From Nymphaea colorata (Eukaryota > Streptophyta > Magnoliopsida > Nymphaeales > Nymphaeaceae), in NCBI RefSeq assembly GCF_008831285.2, contig NC_045145.1, forward strand, positions 20,600,040 to 20,664,039: a DNA stretch of 64,000 nt. Direction: 5' to 3'. A program made the translations under genes and the position numbers. The notes beneath the pieces are model-generated. The model saw only the letters and a program-made list of their open reading frames with translations. It was not told the DNA's origin and did not search any database. This document shows positions 13,011 to 25,216 of this stretch, piece after piece (positions within the stretch are counted from its first letter, which is position 1; each line of letters opens with the position of its first letter).

Positions 13011-15405
13011 TATGATCCGTAAAATATGGATAAGGGCGGACATGGAGTCGAGTATGTGAGAGTCGTCGCAGTCAAGCCTGAGGTCTTGAGCCAGGTTTGG
13101 CTGCCAATTGCAGCACAAACCAAGTCACATTCGAGCGAAGTCGAAATGGGATCTGAATGGACCACAGCCTGACTCTGCACGGCATGACTCGATTATAGTT
13201 AGGACTACAAGGCCTGACTTAACTTAATTATGACAAAATCGGGGTAACGACAGATTTGAACACAACATAAGTAGCATTCATGAGAATCGAAATGGAAGCA
13301 TCTCGTGTATACGACTCCTGTCCCAACCAGCTACACTATGCCACTTGAAAGATAATCCGAATTCAATTTCATTATGCATTGTGTATCCATTTTTGGCGCT
13401 CGACCTGACACTAAAACATATGCACCAGATTTGGATTCACATCTTGGTACCTCACCTCGATGAATCTTGTGTAAAAACTGGTTTGAAGTTGGGGTGGACA
13501 TTAGGATTTCTCTATCAGATTGTGTAGTAGAATGAATATGTGTCCAACTCCTTTTTATCCTGATCAAGCGAGACCAGTGAGTGCTGGCATATCAAGAATC
13601 AGCTAAGCTAAGCAAACACAGTAGAATGGAAAAGATAAAAGTTTAAAATCCATAGCTTGTCCGTGTTACGTCTATAGGTTATAGCGTGGTTCGGACTTGT
13701 TAGGCCCTATTGGCCTAGGCTCGTGCCGAACTTAGCCAGCCAAAGGTACGCTCAGACGTTCACTCGGACAAGAAAGCAATCAAGAGGCCCACATAGCGCG
13801 TAGGAATTTACAGTGACAGGCAACACGAGATCGAAAAACAGCAAACCCTACTGAAATTGATTTGGAACTTACACGGTCTCTCTGCTCCTCTTTCTTAATT
13901 TCCATTTTTCCTTTCCTTTTTGAGAAGTTTACACAAAAGCTGTTGTGGCACAAAACTATGGGGAGCTTCAAGCTTTGTTTTTAGGCGATGGGTTGTTAAC
14001 CTCTTGCTCACACTGAGAAGTTTACACCATAGTGTGTGGAGTTTTAAATTGCGAGGTTTTTTTTTAGATATATCTAATACGGTGAGCTTGAAAAAAACAA
14101 AAAAAAGAAAGAAAAAATATGGTAAATTTTTAAAAATCTTAAAAAACTAAGAATGAAGAAAAAATAAAATAAGTGAGAAACCAATAAGAGACAAGTAGGT
14201 TTGTAACAAATAAAAAAAAAAGTTTGACGTTAAAATGACTGAAAAAATATGAAAAAAGTGAAAAACAAATCAACCTTAAAAAAAACACCCATTTTTTTAA
14301 ACAGCTATTTAATTTATCACATTTTTTTCGTTTTTTTTAAAAAAACACTTTTCTGTGACTACTTTACACAAAAGATTTTATGCTAATATGAAATGACCCT
14401 CCTAATATTTAACTAATTGCATTTAGCTGGGAGATTTTTATAATTTCTTGTTTTGAGACCGTCTGCTTAATTAATTAGTTGCTTAACTCATCAAGACAGT
14501 GCCTAGGAACATGCGTCGATTTCTTGATCAATTGTCCCTAGTTTTTTTGGGAGCGCCAACATCGCCAAATCATTTTATTGCAGGTATAATTGACAATGCA
14601 TTAATTTCAACTTGGAGAGCTCGATGCATTGCCATTTTGAACACGTAGTAGTCGACAATGTAAGGCTTGTTTGCTCATGTATGTCTCTTGATGCACCATC
14701 AACTTTTTGAAGCTTATGAACTTCTTCTCCGGCGTACAGTTTTATAAAATTGAATATATTCATGTTTTGCCAATATGCCCAAATGATGTTCCCAACTGAA
14801 ACAAAATGAATCACGAAAGCCCTCTCTATACTGTTGATTTGTATTATAAAACTACGTCATTTTATATACCAACCATGAACTACATTATTGGATGGAGAAT
14901 TAAGTATGATGATCTTCACTAGCTTATGCAAGAAATGCCATACCAGAGGTATAGAACTCTTGACCTTGAGGCCGCAAGTCTAAACTCTTAGCCAATCTTT
15001 TGTTGGCAGTTTTCCTCACAAACTAAAAAAAGAAAAATTCAATGCTGGTTGAGACCAGGTAAGATCAAGTGTCACTGTTGCCAACAAGAGACCTCGCATG
15101 CAGCTAAAAGGCCATTAATTAAAAGCCACAAGTTGGAGGCCGAAAAGATTTTAATATTTGAAGAACATATCTTGACATAATCTAGTGGGGTCGGCCAAAT
15201 CTAGCTCGCGAAGAGCCAGTTGTATCGAAATTTATCAGTATAGAGTCACAATTGCTCCAAACACAAAAGTGGTTTAAATTCTTTTGATTCAAATTTGAGT
15301 TGCAATTGGGTCCAACTTCAAATTGTGATCCGACCATTCAGTAACCTGAAGCAAATAAAAAATGATATTTGGATTTGGACTTATATAAGGAATTGCACGT
15401 ATGAT

Positions 15406-15407
<2 letters not shown>

Positions 15408-15482
<75 letters not shown>
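15408..15482. repeat. (AT)n microsatellite, about 75 bp
   Basis: A perfect AT dinucleotide run of roughly 37 units. Open frames through it are translations of the repeat only. Confidence 0.97.
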
Positions 15483-15485
<3 letters not shown>

Positions 15486-15608
15486 GACCATCTGTCTGCC
15501 CATGCATTGTAGTGGGTATCTTAGTTCATATCTCCATAACATGGGTCACAAAAGCCCAACATGTTGCTTTGAAAAACTTGGCATCTTTTTGTCCACAGCT
15601 TATACTAA

Positions 15609-15806
15609 GAGGGCGTTTGATAGTCTCAAATTCTAAATCATAGAGATTTTAGAACCGTAGATTTAAAATAAGACCCTCTCCCGACCTTAAATCTGATTTT
15701 TCTCAATGCAAAGAAGTTAAATAGTTTGATGAACTATAGCTTTTACCATAGATCTTTTTACAAATCATATCAATAGATTTCAAATCTGAAGTAATCAAAC
15801 AACCCT
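15609..15806. mobile_element. PIF/Harbinger-like MITE, 198 bp
   Basis: The left end reads GAGGGCGTTTGATAG. The right end, read on the minus strand, is AGGGTTGTTTGATTAC. The element is flanked on both sides by TAA (15606-15608 and 15807-15809), the 3-bp target typical of Tourist/Harbinger MITEs. It has no coding capacity. A diverged relative lies at 56302-56467. Confidence 0.65.
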
Positions 15807-16172
15807 TAAAAGTTTGGCAACAAGAATCGCTGACTCTTTATATTCATATATGTATGGAGGGTCACTAAGTGCACATACACATATTATTTGTCCACAAATT
15901 AAAAAGTTTGGCCCAATAGAATCATTTAGTTGTTAATGACAAGGAAGAAAGACTAGCCAAGGTACGATTTCGCGACGCGTTTTCCCCTTTACTGGCTACA
16001 AATAACTGCATAATTTTCTGCAAAATTCATGTCCTTAACGAAAACGCCAACAAGAGGGGCGAGCAAAAGAGGCAAAATGAGGGTACATCCAACTTGTATT
16101 TACAACAGAGAGGTCAGAGCGCGGTGCTGACCACGAGCAAAGAACCAGTGCCCCTTTTCTAATGAGATCGAT

Positions 16173-17493
16173 CTAATGGAGGAGGAGGAGAAAATTACTG
16201 GTGATCCATAGGATGAAGACGAGAAAGGGGAGGTGAGGAGAAGATGGTCTCGGAAGATGGGACGCTTCGGATGTGTCCAGCTCAGACGAATCGACGGCCA
16301 GAGGCATACCGTCCTTGTCGACGCTGCAGGACCGGGGGCCCGGTGCGTCGTCGTCGATGCCGGCCGCGTCGTTGGCCATGAATGCCCGGAGCACCGCCGC
16401 GACCGTCGGGACGTAGGCCGTCTTGTTCTGGGCGAGGAGCCACGTCAGTCCCATCATCTCGCACTCCCTGCGCTGCATCTTCCCCTTCCTCCTTCCTCCC
16501 TCCTCTTCGTCGGGCCTCGGCACCCTTGCCGTCGAGTTCCCCTTCCCGTTCAACTGGACCAAACAAACACCCACATGAGACTTTCAATTGATGAATCGGA
16601 GATTCCCTCCTCCCTCCCTCCCTCTTTCTCTGTTATGAGAGGTGTTCACAGTTCTACACAATCACATTGGTGATATGAGAGACAATTAGACAATCACAAT
16701 GGAGATCAGCGTTCGGCAGAACGAGCATCATCCATTCTTTGCTCTACAACCGCACAGAGACGCACACGATAAGGGGCTTAAGCCGCCATGAACGGCTAGA
16801 GCTAGCTTCACAGCATTGCCTTAGCCGGAGAGAGAGCGAGAGAGAGAGAGAGTATGTGTGTGTGTAAAGAATCAGCAACTATTAGCTTACCTTGTAGAGA
16901 CTCTTCAAGCACTTGGAGCAACCAGCGACGCCTGACCGGACGCAGTCCTTCTCGAGCTGAAGCGCGGCGGGCGCCGCCACCAGCTTGCCGTCGTCCGAAA
17001 CGTCGAATGCCCCTGGGCAGCCCACTGGCCCGCTCAGCCTGTGGAGCCTGATGCCGCAGTAGCAGAAGTAGGCGTCGCAAGTCGAGTTGGGCTGCTGGAT
17101 CTCGATCCCTTTCCTCTTGAGCGCCTTCTGGAGGTTCTCCACGCACATCTCCGAGTCGTCCGGCAGGATGGGCATGTCGAACACGGACTCCGGCTGCCGC
17201 ACCGGCGGGCTGAGCGCCGTCCGCGCGTATGCCGCGTATAGCCACGCTGCCAGCACCGGGCAGCACCGCGCCCTCTCCGGGTTCTCCCCACCGCAGGCCG
17301 CGCGGATCCCCTTGAAGAGCTCCTCCGACAGGTCGAGCGGGCACCCCTCCATGTTCGACTGCTCCGGCAATGCCGGCACCGTCGCCGGTTGAGACTTCGG
17401 CAGGAACGTCTGCGTGGAAGGAGGGGATGCCTCGCACAGAAGCAACGAGATGAGGCAGAAAAAAAAGCACAATGGCAGCATTTTTCCCTCCAT
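16173..17493 (-). CDS. GPI-anchored Cys-rich plasma-membrane protein (At4g28100-like)
   Basis: Two exons, 17493-16891 and 16553-16173, joined in phase 0 across a 337-bp GT-AG intron, giving 327 aa. The start ATG at 17493 was chosen because it directly precedes a signal peptide (MEGKMLPLCFFFCLISLLLC, cleavage near residue 22). A longer in-frame ATG exists 16 codons upstream. A Cys-rich extracellular domain follows (ACGG, CCPVLAAWL, STCDAYFCYCG, GCSKCLKSL), then conserved MQRRECEMMGLTWLLAQNKT in exon 2 and the block DKDGMPLAVDSSE. The C terminus is hydrophobic (PHLPFLVFILWITSNFLLLL), as expected for a GPI-attachment signal. N-glycosylation sequons include NST and NKT. This matches the uncharacterised GPI-anchored family of At4g28100 and At3g18050; the molecular function is unknown. 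The gene is GC-rich compared with its flanks. Confidence 0.9.
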
Positions 17494-20087
17494 TTCACCC
17501 CTTCCCGCTCTCTCTACTTCTAGCCACCCTTCGCTCCTCAAAAGAAGAAAAAGGGGAGGTGCTGAGCTGCTAAGCTTTCTCTGTGCACCTGGGGAGGAGG
17601 GCGCTCATAAAAAGGGGAGGAAGAAATCAAACGGCGATGGTGGTCGTCCTTAATTTGGCTGCTTGTGATTGAGAGAGGGAGAGGGAGAGGGATCAGGCCA
17701 GAGCAAGCTCCCGTGGATGATAGCGATACTGAAATTATTGAAGGCGGAGAAGGAGAGAGCGCGCGGAAAAGGCTTCGGGCAGCGGTGCTTCTTTGCTCTC
17801 TCTACTGTCAAAACTCTGAACAGGAGCTGCGCCATTGGTGGTTACCACCGTCGATCTCGGACGGAATGGTCCAAAACAGGGACCCAGTAGTCCGTGTTCT
17901 TTTGTTGTTGCATTGAGAGCCGAGTCGAGAGCCTACACGTGGTGGGTCCAAGTGGGGAGCTCGAAAGCAGCCTAGGCTCGGCTCGACTGGGCTCGGCTCA
18001 GCTCATTTTCCTCAATTCCTCCGCTTTATCCCTCTTTGGCCGCACTGGTTTATTCATCATCTTGGGTTTTCATGCGGATGTGAGTTTTGATTTCATAAAT
18101 TTTCATCTGCTTCAGCTTTAAATGTTCCAACACCTTCTATTTAAATATTTTTCGAATATGCAGTTAAGTTAAGAAAAGCAAAACCGTACTTACATTCTAA
18201 TATCATACATTGGCCACTAGAATATATTACACTTCAGTAGATGTTAACCTACTTTTTCTACTCTCTGATGTGATAGATCTTGCTATGGGAATATCCCTTT
18301 TCTCATCGACTTGAAGCAAGAACCTCTCAAACCTCCGGTGTTGATCCCGCTGCCTTTACGTGATAAGTGCTTTGGAAATGAATTTGGAAGGGAAATCAGG
18401 CTTGAGTCCTCTTTGAGAACAGCGGTAAATCTGTTTGAATTCACATTTTTAGACACATGCACCGGAAATCTTTGTCCATCTGATTTGTTGAGGAACCCAA
18501 AATCTCGTAGCCACGCATCTTTAGTGGAGTCATACTATATAATTTGATTTGCAAAGACTGAATTTTCATCTTTTCGGAACTGAGGCGACATATAGAACAA
18601 GGAAATCTTTGTCGCTTCAATTGTCTGCCCTTTGTCTACCTAAACCGCATCCACAAAGAACTACAAGGGCGTCAATCATTTTTTATTGATTTGGTGTTTT
18701 GCAAACAGCAGAAAGGAAGATCATTGATGTCTATCTTCAACATGAACGACAAGCAGATCCGGATTCCCAATCAGGTAGACTTTCCCAAGTCGCATAAACA
18801 ATTCAATGGCTCTGCAGGTAGCTGCTTCAGGAGCATTCAGGTCGAAATCTCTCCTTCGTATTTGTTGATAAAGAAAAACTGATACAGTTCATCAGTTCGA
18901 TTCTTCTTGGTATTACTTATATCAACTACAAACTATCTTGTTGGTATTACTTACATGAACTACAAACTATCTTGTTGGTATTACTTACATGAACTACAAA
19001 CTATGGATGCATTGTGCGGATTTCAAAACATGTCTGAAACTCAGGGAAAAGAAACTAAAAAAAAGAGAGAGATGGGCTTCAGCCTCTTCGAAATATCTCT
19101 TCCATTTAATTCTCCGGCCGGCTTCAATGGCTCAGGGACGGTTGCTGCTGGGAGCCGTGAAAATCGGGCGCGTGATTCCGGAATCAAGAACTCATCGTGT
19201 TGTTGCAATACAACGTCTGGGCAAAGGACACCACCTGCTGTGTTGGGTCACGCCCGTCGTCAGCCCATTGCCAGGAGCTCTGCGCAGTGAGGCCAGCGTT
19301 TTCGCTGGAGATAGAGATCGTTCGTCTACCATATCCGATCACCATCTTCAACTTCTTCTTTTCCTCGATTTGCTACTCTGCTCTACATTGAGCCGTTAAC
19401 TTCTAGGAAGTTTACGTTCGGACGCCCACATTTTCACCATAACTTCCAAAATCGAGCCTCAGATTCAAGATTATACCGCCACAGGTTTTGTTTTTGTCAA
19501 CCCAGCTGCAATAATGTTCTCATTTTCTTTTCGAACTTTGGCTGGGAAAACATTTTCTCTGTCGTTTCATAGTACTCTTTCTTTCAGATACAACTGTTTA
19601 GCCATATCCGCATGAGGGCTCATAATTAAAGCAGATATCTTTTCCTTTATCGAGCCAAGTGCCTGGTTGGGGCTCACCAAACAGCGTTTAGAAAATGAGG
19701 CTAAGTCATGGAAGTACTCTTCTTCTAAAGGATTCATCGTAAAGCTAGATTAAAGTAATTGGAAGAAAGCTTGGAAGGGACATCTGTCTCCATTTTGAAG
19801 AAGAAGAAGAAGAAGAAAAAGGAAAGGGGATTGAAGATGCATAATTCATTCAGGTCAACTGATATCCACTTTTGCCAAGATCAACATCCCTGTATTTTTC
19901 ATCAGGTGGTAAAAGAATGATGAAGTGGAAGACTACGCGAGGATCAAATCTTCATCGCCACATCACCTTGGATCTATCTGTTGTCTTGTCTGATTTTTGA
20001 AAGGTTCATTGTAATTAATAGAAAAGAAAAGTATGTCTATTATAGTCGGGACGAAGGTAAGTGTGGGCAATTTGAAGGTAATTGACC
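17494..20087. other. Intergenic region upstream of the GPI-protein gene
   Basis: The first 150 bases include the CT-rich leader and probable promoter of the minus-strand gene. The rest holds no recognisable gene. Open frames near 17665-17916 and 18907-19399 are short, overlap in several phases and match no family I know. It contains the 34-bp triple repeat at 18905-19005 and an AAG triplet run near 19799-19816. Confidence 0.55.
18905..19005. repeat. Three-copy tandem repeat, period 34 bp
   Basis: GGTATTACTTA begins at 18909, 18943 and 18977. Each unit continues through CATGAACTACAAACTAT and CTTGTT. Copies two and three are almost identical, indicating recent duplication. Confidence 0.9.
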
Positions 20088-20240
20088 CATAGGCGGAACC
20101 AGGTCAAGGGCGGGCCAAATGATCCGCGGGTCAGGCCAAGAGGAATGACGGGTCGGGTCAAACTAAAAAAAATTGATTTTTTCAATATAAAAAAAAATCC
20201 CTATGCTCATTCGGGCCATGGCCCAGGCGGTCCTCCCCTC
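20088..20240 (+). repeat. Dispersed repeat, partner of 28842-28991
   Basis: Starts ATAGGCGGAACCAGG, then carries GATCCGCGGGTCAGGCCAAG, GACGGGTCGGGTCAAACTAA and an A/T-rich tract, and ends CATGGCCCAGGCGG. The reverse complement of 28842-28991 has the same blocks in the same order, so the two are inverted copies of one short element about 8.7 kb apart. Confidence 0.7.
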
Positions 20241-20460
20241 CCTTCACCCCTAAATTGGCCTATAAGAACCACAAAAAAAAACTTCCTACTTTTATATCGA
20301 TAATTTTTGGGTAAATTTTTTTCATTTTACATATTGGTACCTCTTAAAATTTGAAAATTTTATACCTAATGCTTCTTAGCCACAAAATTTTAGCTCCACC
20401 CTAATTATAGTGTTGATTTTCTTTTTTTTTTTAAAAAAAAAAAAGCAACAGCAAAAGCAC

Positions 20461-20650
20461 CAGGGGCGGAGCCAAGGGCCCGCATGGGCCCTGACCCCAC
20501 TTTAATTTTTTTTTTTTGAAATTTACATGTAACTTTTAGAAAATTTCATTTGTTATATATAAAATTTTTGAAAAATGGTATTTCAAGTCCAATCAAAATT
20601 TAGAAACTTTAATTCAGCCCCCATCGTGAAAAATTTTTTGCTTCCTCCTG
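20461..20650 (+). repeat. Dispersed repeat with GGGGCGGAGCCA end
   Basis: Begins CAGGGGCGGAGCCAAGGG and ends TTGCTTCCTCCTGAGC, whose reverse complement resembles the start. The interior shares AAATTTTTGAAAAAT and AAATTTAGAAACTTTAATT with the copy at 31376-31520. Confidence 0.6.
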
Positions 20651-21352
20651 AGCATAACCACAAGCAAACTTTAGGTCAAAGGGAGAACTCCTATCGCTGG
20701 ACCAGGACCCAAGTGGCCTCCTCATTGAAAACCTTCATGCTAGTGTGAGCCTAGCAGCTGCCCACATGTGTGACCTTAGCCGGTTTGGACCAGGACCTGG
20801 TCCATATTAAAACCTAATGGGGTCCAGATTTGATGGCAACCAACAAGACAATTAATATGAAGGATCGAGCTACAGGGTTGATAATTTGTAAAGCCGTTAT
20901 TTTCCGGTGCAAAATCTTGAGCCTGGTTTTGCATAGCTTGTAGGATCTATATGAATGGTGCTTTCATGTTAAATCATGTCAATATCATATTTTCTTGAGG
21001 GTCACTCTTTGCGCAAAAATGAAGCTAACACACAACAACCGGTGGTTAAAGAGAGGGACGAATCAATTTAATTCACAAAACAGAATCACGGTGAATCAGT
21101 TTGATTTGATTTAGTTAAGTAAGCTGTGAAAATCACTCAAATTAAGTTCTCATGAAAAAACAACGGCTCGTTGGTCATCTAAATAGGGGAAGTATTATTA
21201 TACATCTCCCAAGCAGGAAGCTTGACGGGTTGGCCAAAACCAAACCAGGTCGGTTTTTTATACAAAGCTAGATTGGTTGCTAAGATGCTAGAGAGAGAGA
21301 GAGAGAGAGAACTACTCATTCATCTTAGCTATTCAAACACTTTCTTTGAGTA

Positions 21353-21519
21353 GTGGCGAAACCAGAAATTTTTAACTATAAGATACTTTTATAAAAATTT
21401 TCATTTTTGAAGGGCACAACAATAAATATTTGTAAGAAATCTATGTAAAAATAAAACAAAAAAATTGTTGTTGGCATGAGCAATTGCCCACGCCAACCTA
21501 TATGTTGCTATGCTATTGC
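21353..21519. mobile_element. GTGGCGGAGC-family MITE, 167 bp, 9-bp target duplication
   Basis: The element starts GTGGCGAAACCAG and ends TATGTTGCTATGCTATTGC. It is flanked on both sides by CTTTGAGTA (21344-21352 and 21520-21528). The inner 3' part, GAGCAATTGCCCACGCCAACC, is shared with copies near 7190, 25170 and 25400. A 9-bp duplication suggests a Mutator-like origin, but the terminal inverted repeats are weak. Confidence 0.6.
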
Positions 21520-21750
21520 CTTTGAGTATTCTTATAATGGAAAAAGAGATTCCAACAAACAAACATTGGACAAGAAATTAAACAAATGCTAGACATAATG
21601 AACATGATGTTCGTTCTTAAAACTATCAAACAAAGAACAAAAAACAATATTGACATGGTAGACAGAACATTAGTGTGATAGAAAAGATGTCTTGTATGTC
21701 ATGCTATCAAACAACCTTTAAGAGGCCATTTGACACGAAGAACACTCTAT

Positions 21751-21846
21751 GAGTATTTTATGAATCTGGCTCAAGTACTTGAATAAATTCACAAAACAAT
21801 TGTTCAAATGGTTCATGAATATTCATGTTAAATTCATAAAATACTC
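21751..21846. repeat. Inverted repeat with perfect 15-bp arms
   Basis: GAGTATTTTATGAAT at 21751-21765 is exactly the reverse complement of 21832-21846. Imperfect pairing continues outward for about 10 bases. It lies about 220 bp from the MITE above and may be the core of another small foldback element. Confidence 0.7.
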
Positions 21847-23409
21847 AGTACAATGTTGTTTCTCTACATCACTTGTAGAGTGTGCGCTTTCTTAGGAGGA
21901 AAACTTGACAGCAGTACCAAATTATTGTACTGGGTCACGTGGGCATGGTAAGAAGTGCGTGGCTAAAGGAAGGACGGGACGGAGCTTTCATCATAAGAGA
22001 ACGGTATACGAAGATTGTCCATGTTTGCATTAATATCTAACATCTCACTGGTGATCAGTTCTTTGTTATACTTCAAAGTCCACTGTACACGAAAAATGTA
22101 GGAGTTTGAAAGTAAGAATGCACCTGATACGCTCAAAAATTTGTTTGACGTTCGCCTGTGTCCGTTTTGCGGCGGCCTAGCCCATGCAAACACGAGCCTG
22201 TGACTAGTTGCGTTGCTAACGTTCTTGCTGTTCTGTTAAATTGGTGGGACGATAGAATCAAACGTTACGTAGGACGGCCTTTGGTAATAGAAATGCCGTG
22301 TTTTTTCCGATGAATGTATCCATTCTATGGAGCATTGCATTCTAAATATATGATGGAATGCATCAATCCTCCTTCGTTGTACTCAAACCATGAAGTTTGG
22401 GGAATGAAGGAAAAGAAAAAGATACTATAACAAGAGAATGAAAGGAAAAAATATATTAAAAAGAAAAAAACAAAGCAAAAAAAGGAAATGAAATGTCCAA
22501 AATCATATTTCTTTTTATTACTACATACTTGTTTCTTTTCATTTTCCTTTCTCTCATTTCCATTGTTTTCCACCTTAAATGTAGTTTTATTCAAGTCTTT
22601 CCTTTCCTTCCTCTTTAATTCGATACCCAAACAAGTCAGTGTTCATATGATGCTGCTTTTCAGCATAATTGCTGACTCGTCGAGTTCAACTCAGATAGCT
22701 ATAAAACTTGGCCATCAGTCAAGGTTGGCCCGGTTCACCTTTGACTCATCCACGACTCGGTTTAACTCGGCCTGACTCGCTTGGTTTATGTTATTTTAGA
22801 ACTCGACATATTCGATGAGTCAGTTTTCTGATCTGATCATCAATGGATCCAAATCCGAGTCCAAGTGTGAGGAGGTCTACGAACTACACTTTTCAAGGTG
22901 TCAATGAGTGCCAAAAATGTGTTCTCAGCAGTTGGCAGCAAAGAGTTCAATCGGTTTTGTGCGTTCCCGATGTTTGGCTTCGGCCCAGTTGAAGGGTGTC
23001 ATGTTCTATCACTGACATCGATGCACGGTAGGACTCTGAAAGCAGGAGAATAAAGGCGCCTTCGAGCGATAGCATTGACCCTCTCGCTCACCCGATGTTC
23101 GGCTTGGTCCCCATGTTATTTGGGAACAATTATGTAATAATAACCAAAGTAATGGTTTATTAAAATACGCGCAATTACATGTACGGCTTGAAGTGGCCTG
23201 CTACATTTTTTCGGCCTCTTCTGATGGGAGATTCGTATCATAACGCGTCAAATTAAGTCGGATCGGATATACGTTTATCCAAATTTTGGTCCAGATCGAG
23301 CTCAGCACAAATATGTCCAAAATGGAAATGCTTTCAAGTTATATGCATTCGCTCCCTCTTGCATCGGATGGCAAGGGATAAAAATTCGGTGAGGATTCGA
23401 TCCGCTTTG

Positions 23410-23520
23410 CTGCGAAAGGGCGGATGAACGGATGACCGGAGGAATCCAAGAATCCTATAAACATTTACTGCAAAAGAGTGGATGGACGGATGGCAGGAGG
23501 AATCCAAGAATCCTATAGAC
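23410..23520. repeat. Two-copy tandem repeat, period 58 bp
   Basis: The string GGAATCCAAGAATCCTATA occurs at 23441 and 23499. Each is preceded by a diverged TGC(G/A)AAAG(G/A)G(C/T)GGATG block. Confidence 0.85.
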
Positions 23521-25042
23521 CTTGTATATATATATATATATATATATATACAAGTTTTATGAAGAATATTGTAGTATTGTCTTCCCAAGTTTTTTCTCCA
23601 AAAAGAACTTGCAACTATGAACTATTTTGTTGGCAAGATAGGAATCTTGAAACTACAGTTCGTCACAGCTGGAAAAGAAGGAGAATTTGCTCTCTGTCAA
23701 GAACAGAGTGTTTTGCTACTTCATCATTCTCCAAACAAAAGTTTCTGTCTTTTTTGTGGTTCATTTGTTCTCTTTCTTTAAACACAGAAAAGAGCAGGAG
23801 AGGCACGACATCATGGTGGGAGGGAGTGAACTCCAAGGAGATCATGGCACAGCACAGAATATGGGATTTGCTTCCTCCAACTTACATGAATGGATGCTTT
23901 CAGTTCTTCCATTCTCAGGAAAAAGAAAAGGTAGAGAGAGAGAGAGAGAGAGATTTGCTGCTCTTTAATTTTGTCTACTTCTGCATTCAAACAGTGTCTT
24001 ATAGTCTTATATTATTGGGTCACTGCTCTCTAGGCCCTACGCCATTCCAGGGCTCTCTACCTTTGCTTTTTCTCTTCCCCAAAGTCTTCTTCGGCAGCTT
24101 CTTCCTGAAGCAGTGCATCAATGCCACTTTAGTTTAAAACTGGAAAAGAAATTATTAAATAACCCTAAGTGGGGAGGACATGATTCGGGGCATATATTAT
24201 AAATAAGTCCAAGGTGGTCTTTGAATCCTGATTTTATGGCTCCAAGGAGGAATATTGGGCTCTGTCTATGTAAAGACAGCATCAGGTTCCACTTTACACG
24301 AAGCGTTGAAATGATTTTTTTTTTTTTTTGAAAAAATTTTGTACGTAGAATTTAATTCCTTCAAAAGTTTTTTACGCATGCAAACGGATCTGGTGTGGGA
24401 GTCCTAATTTGGATTTGTTTACTCAGATGTTGACGGGAATGAAATTTCAGTATAAAGTTTTACAACCGACTCAGGGTCTGCATGGGATGATATTGGACTG
24501 GAATCGGGTAAAGGTGTGACCCCTTTACGTATAAATGTCAGGTCTTCCATATGCTAGTAGAATCTAAATTGATTTTCTCGGGTCCAGGTTTGAGTCTAAA
24601 TCCAATTACAAATGAAATTGGATGAGGTAGAACTAACCTTGCACTGAACCTAGTTGGCATGTCTCTTTCACAGGCAACGGCCTCACCCTCCACACCGATC
24701 TCAGAGAGGGTTGGCGCAATAGACAAGATAAGAGCAAAACAGGCGGCCAAACATCTGTTTTGAGTTTCTTGGATGTTGACTTTCTATGCTGCACAAGGAG
24801 GACACTGACAGGCAAGTTGAAGCACACCGTAGAAGTCATCTCGGTTTTTTCATTTATTTTTTAAGAAACTAATGTTTAACATTTTAGCTGATTAAAAAAT
24901 CACCTGACTCGTCGAATCATCTGCCTCACTATTCGATGAAAAAACTGACGTACAGTAACACTGCTCGGCGCATGCCCCCTATGTACTCCCACTAGCATGG
25001 GATATTTCAGTCAACCCATATGGATCCTATATCTTATACCGA

Positions 25043-25216
25043 CAGTGGCGTAGCTAGAAAGATTGGTTGGACGAACACTAGTTTATAAACACTTATATAT
25101 GGAGGTGCACTTATATATGTATCAAAGTGAATTTTAAATTTGCCAATGTAAAAATAATGTAAAAATAGTGGGGTAAGCAAACTGCCCACACTAGACCACA
25201 TGTAGCTTCGCCACTG
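25043..25216. mobile_element. GTGGCGGAGC-family short element, 174 bp
   Basis: The left end CAGTGGCGTAGCTA is matched on the right by the inverse of CAGTGGCGAAGCTACATG. The interior carries the family's GTAAGCAAACTGCCCACACTAG block. No exact target duplication is visible. A 3' half-copy follows near 25370-25445, and a further diverged copy lies at 25624-25770. Confidence 0.6.

Larger units (their letters stand above)
9416..15608. other. Gene-free AT-rich intergenic region
   Basis: About 6 kb without a supportable gene. Open frames are short and unlike known proteins. The DNA contains a (TA)n run near 12337-12354, (GA)n at 12966-13007, (AT)n at 15408-15482, and a GC-rich patch near 12395-12450 (CTCGGGCCTGGGCCGGGGGC) that looks like decayed transposon DNA. 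A lone hAT-like end (CAGGGATGCAAATGGATCG read on the minus strand) lies near 9811-9830 without a visible partner. Confidence 0.6.
20651..25042. other. Repeat-rich intergenic region, no gene seen
   Basis: Contains the MITE at 21353-21519, a foldback near 21751-21846, a short (GA)n at 21293-21309, a 58-bp tandem duplication at 23410-23520 and (TA)n at 23523-23551. A 219-codon open frame at 23478-24137 runs through the TA repeat and has no recognisable domain, so I do not call it a gene. Strings such as GACTCGGTTTAACTCGGCC near 22755 recur near 26800 and 27270 and look like decayed repeat DNA. Confidence 0.55.

Noticed and set aside
15289-15643. Open frames on both strands encoding IYIYIY repeats
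   Set aside because: They are translations of the (AT)n microsatellite and have no other content.
16233-16673. 146-codon plus-strand frame opposite the GPI-protein gene
   Set aside because: It is the antisense shadow of the real second exon, which has clear family motifs on the minus strand.
17034-17498. 154-codon Arg-rich minus-strand frame
   Set aside because: Out-of-frame shadow of GC-rich exon 1 of the GPI-protein gene.
23478-24137. 219-codon plus-strand frame
   Set aside because: Starts in a tandem repeat, runs through a TA repeat and a GA repeat, and shows no recognisable domain.
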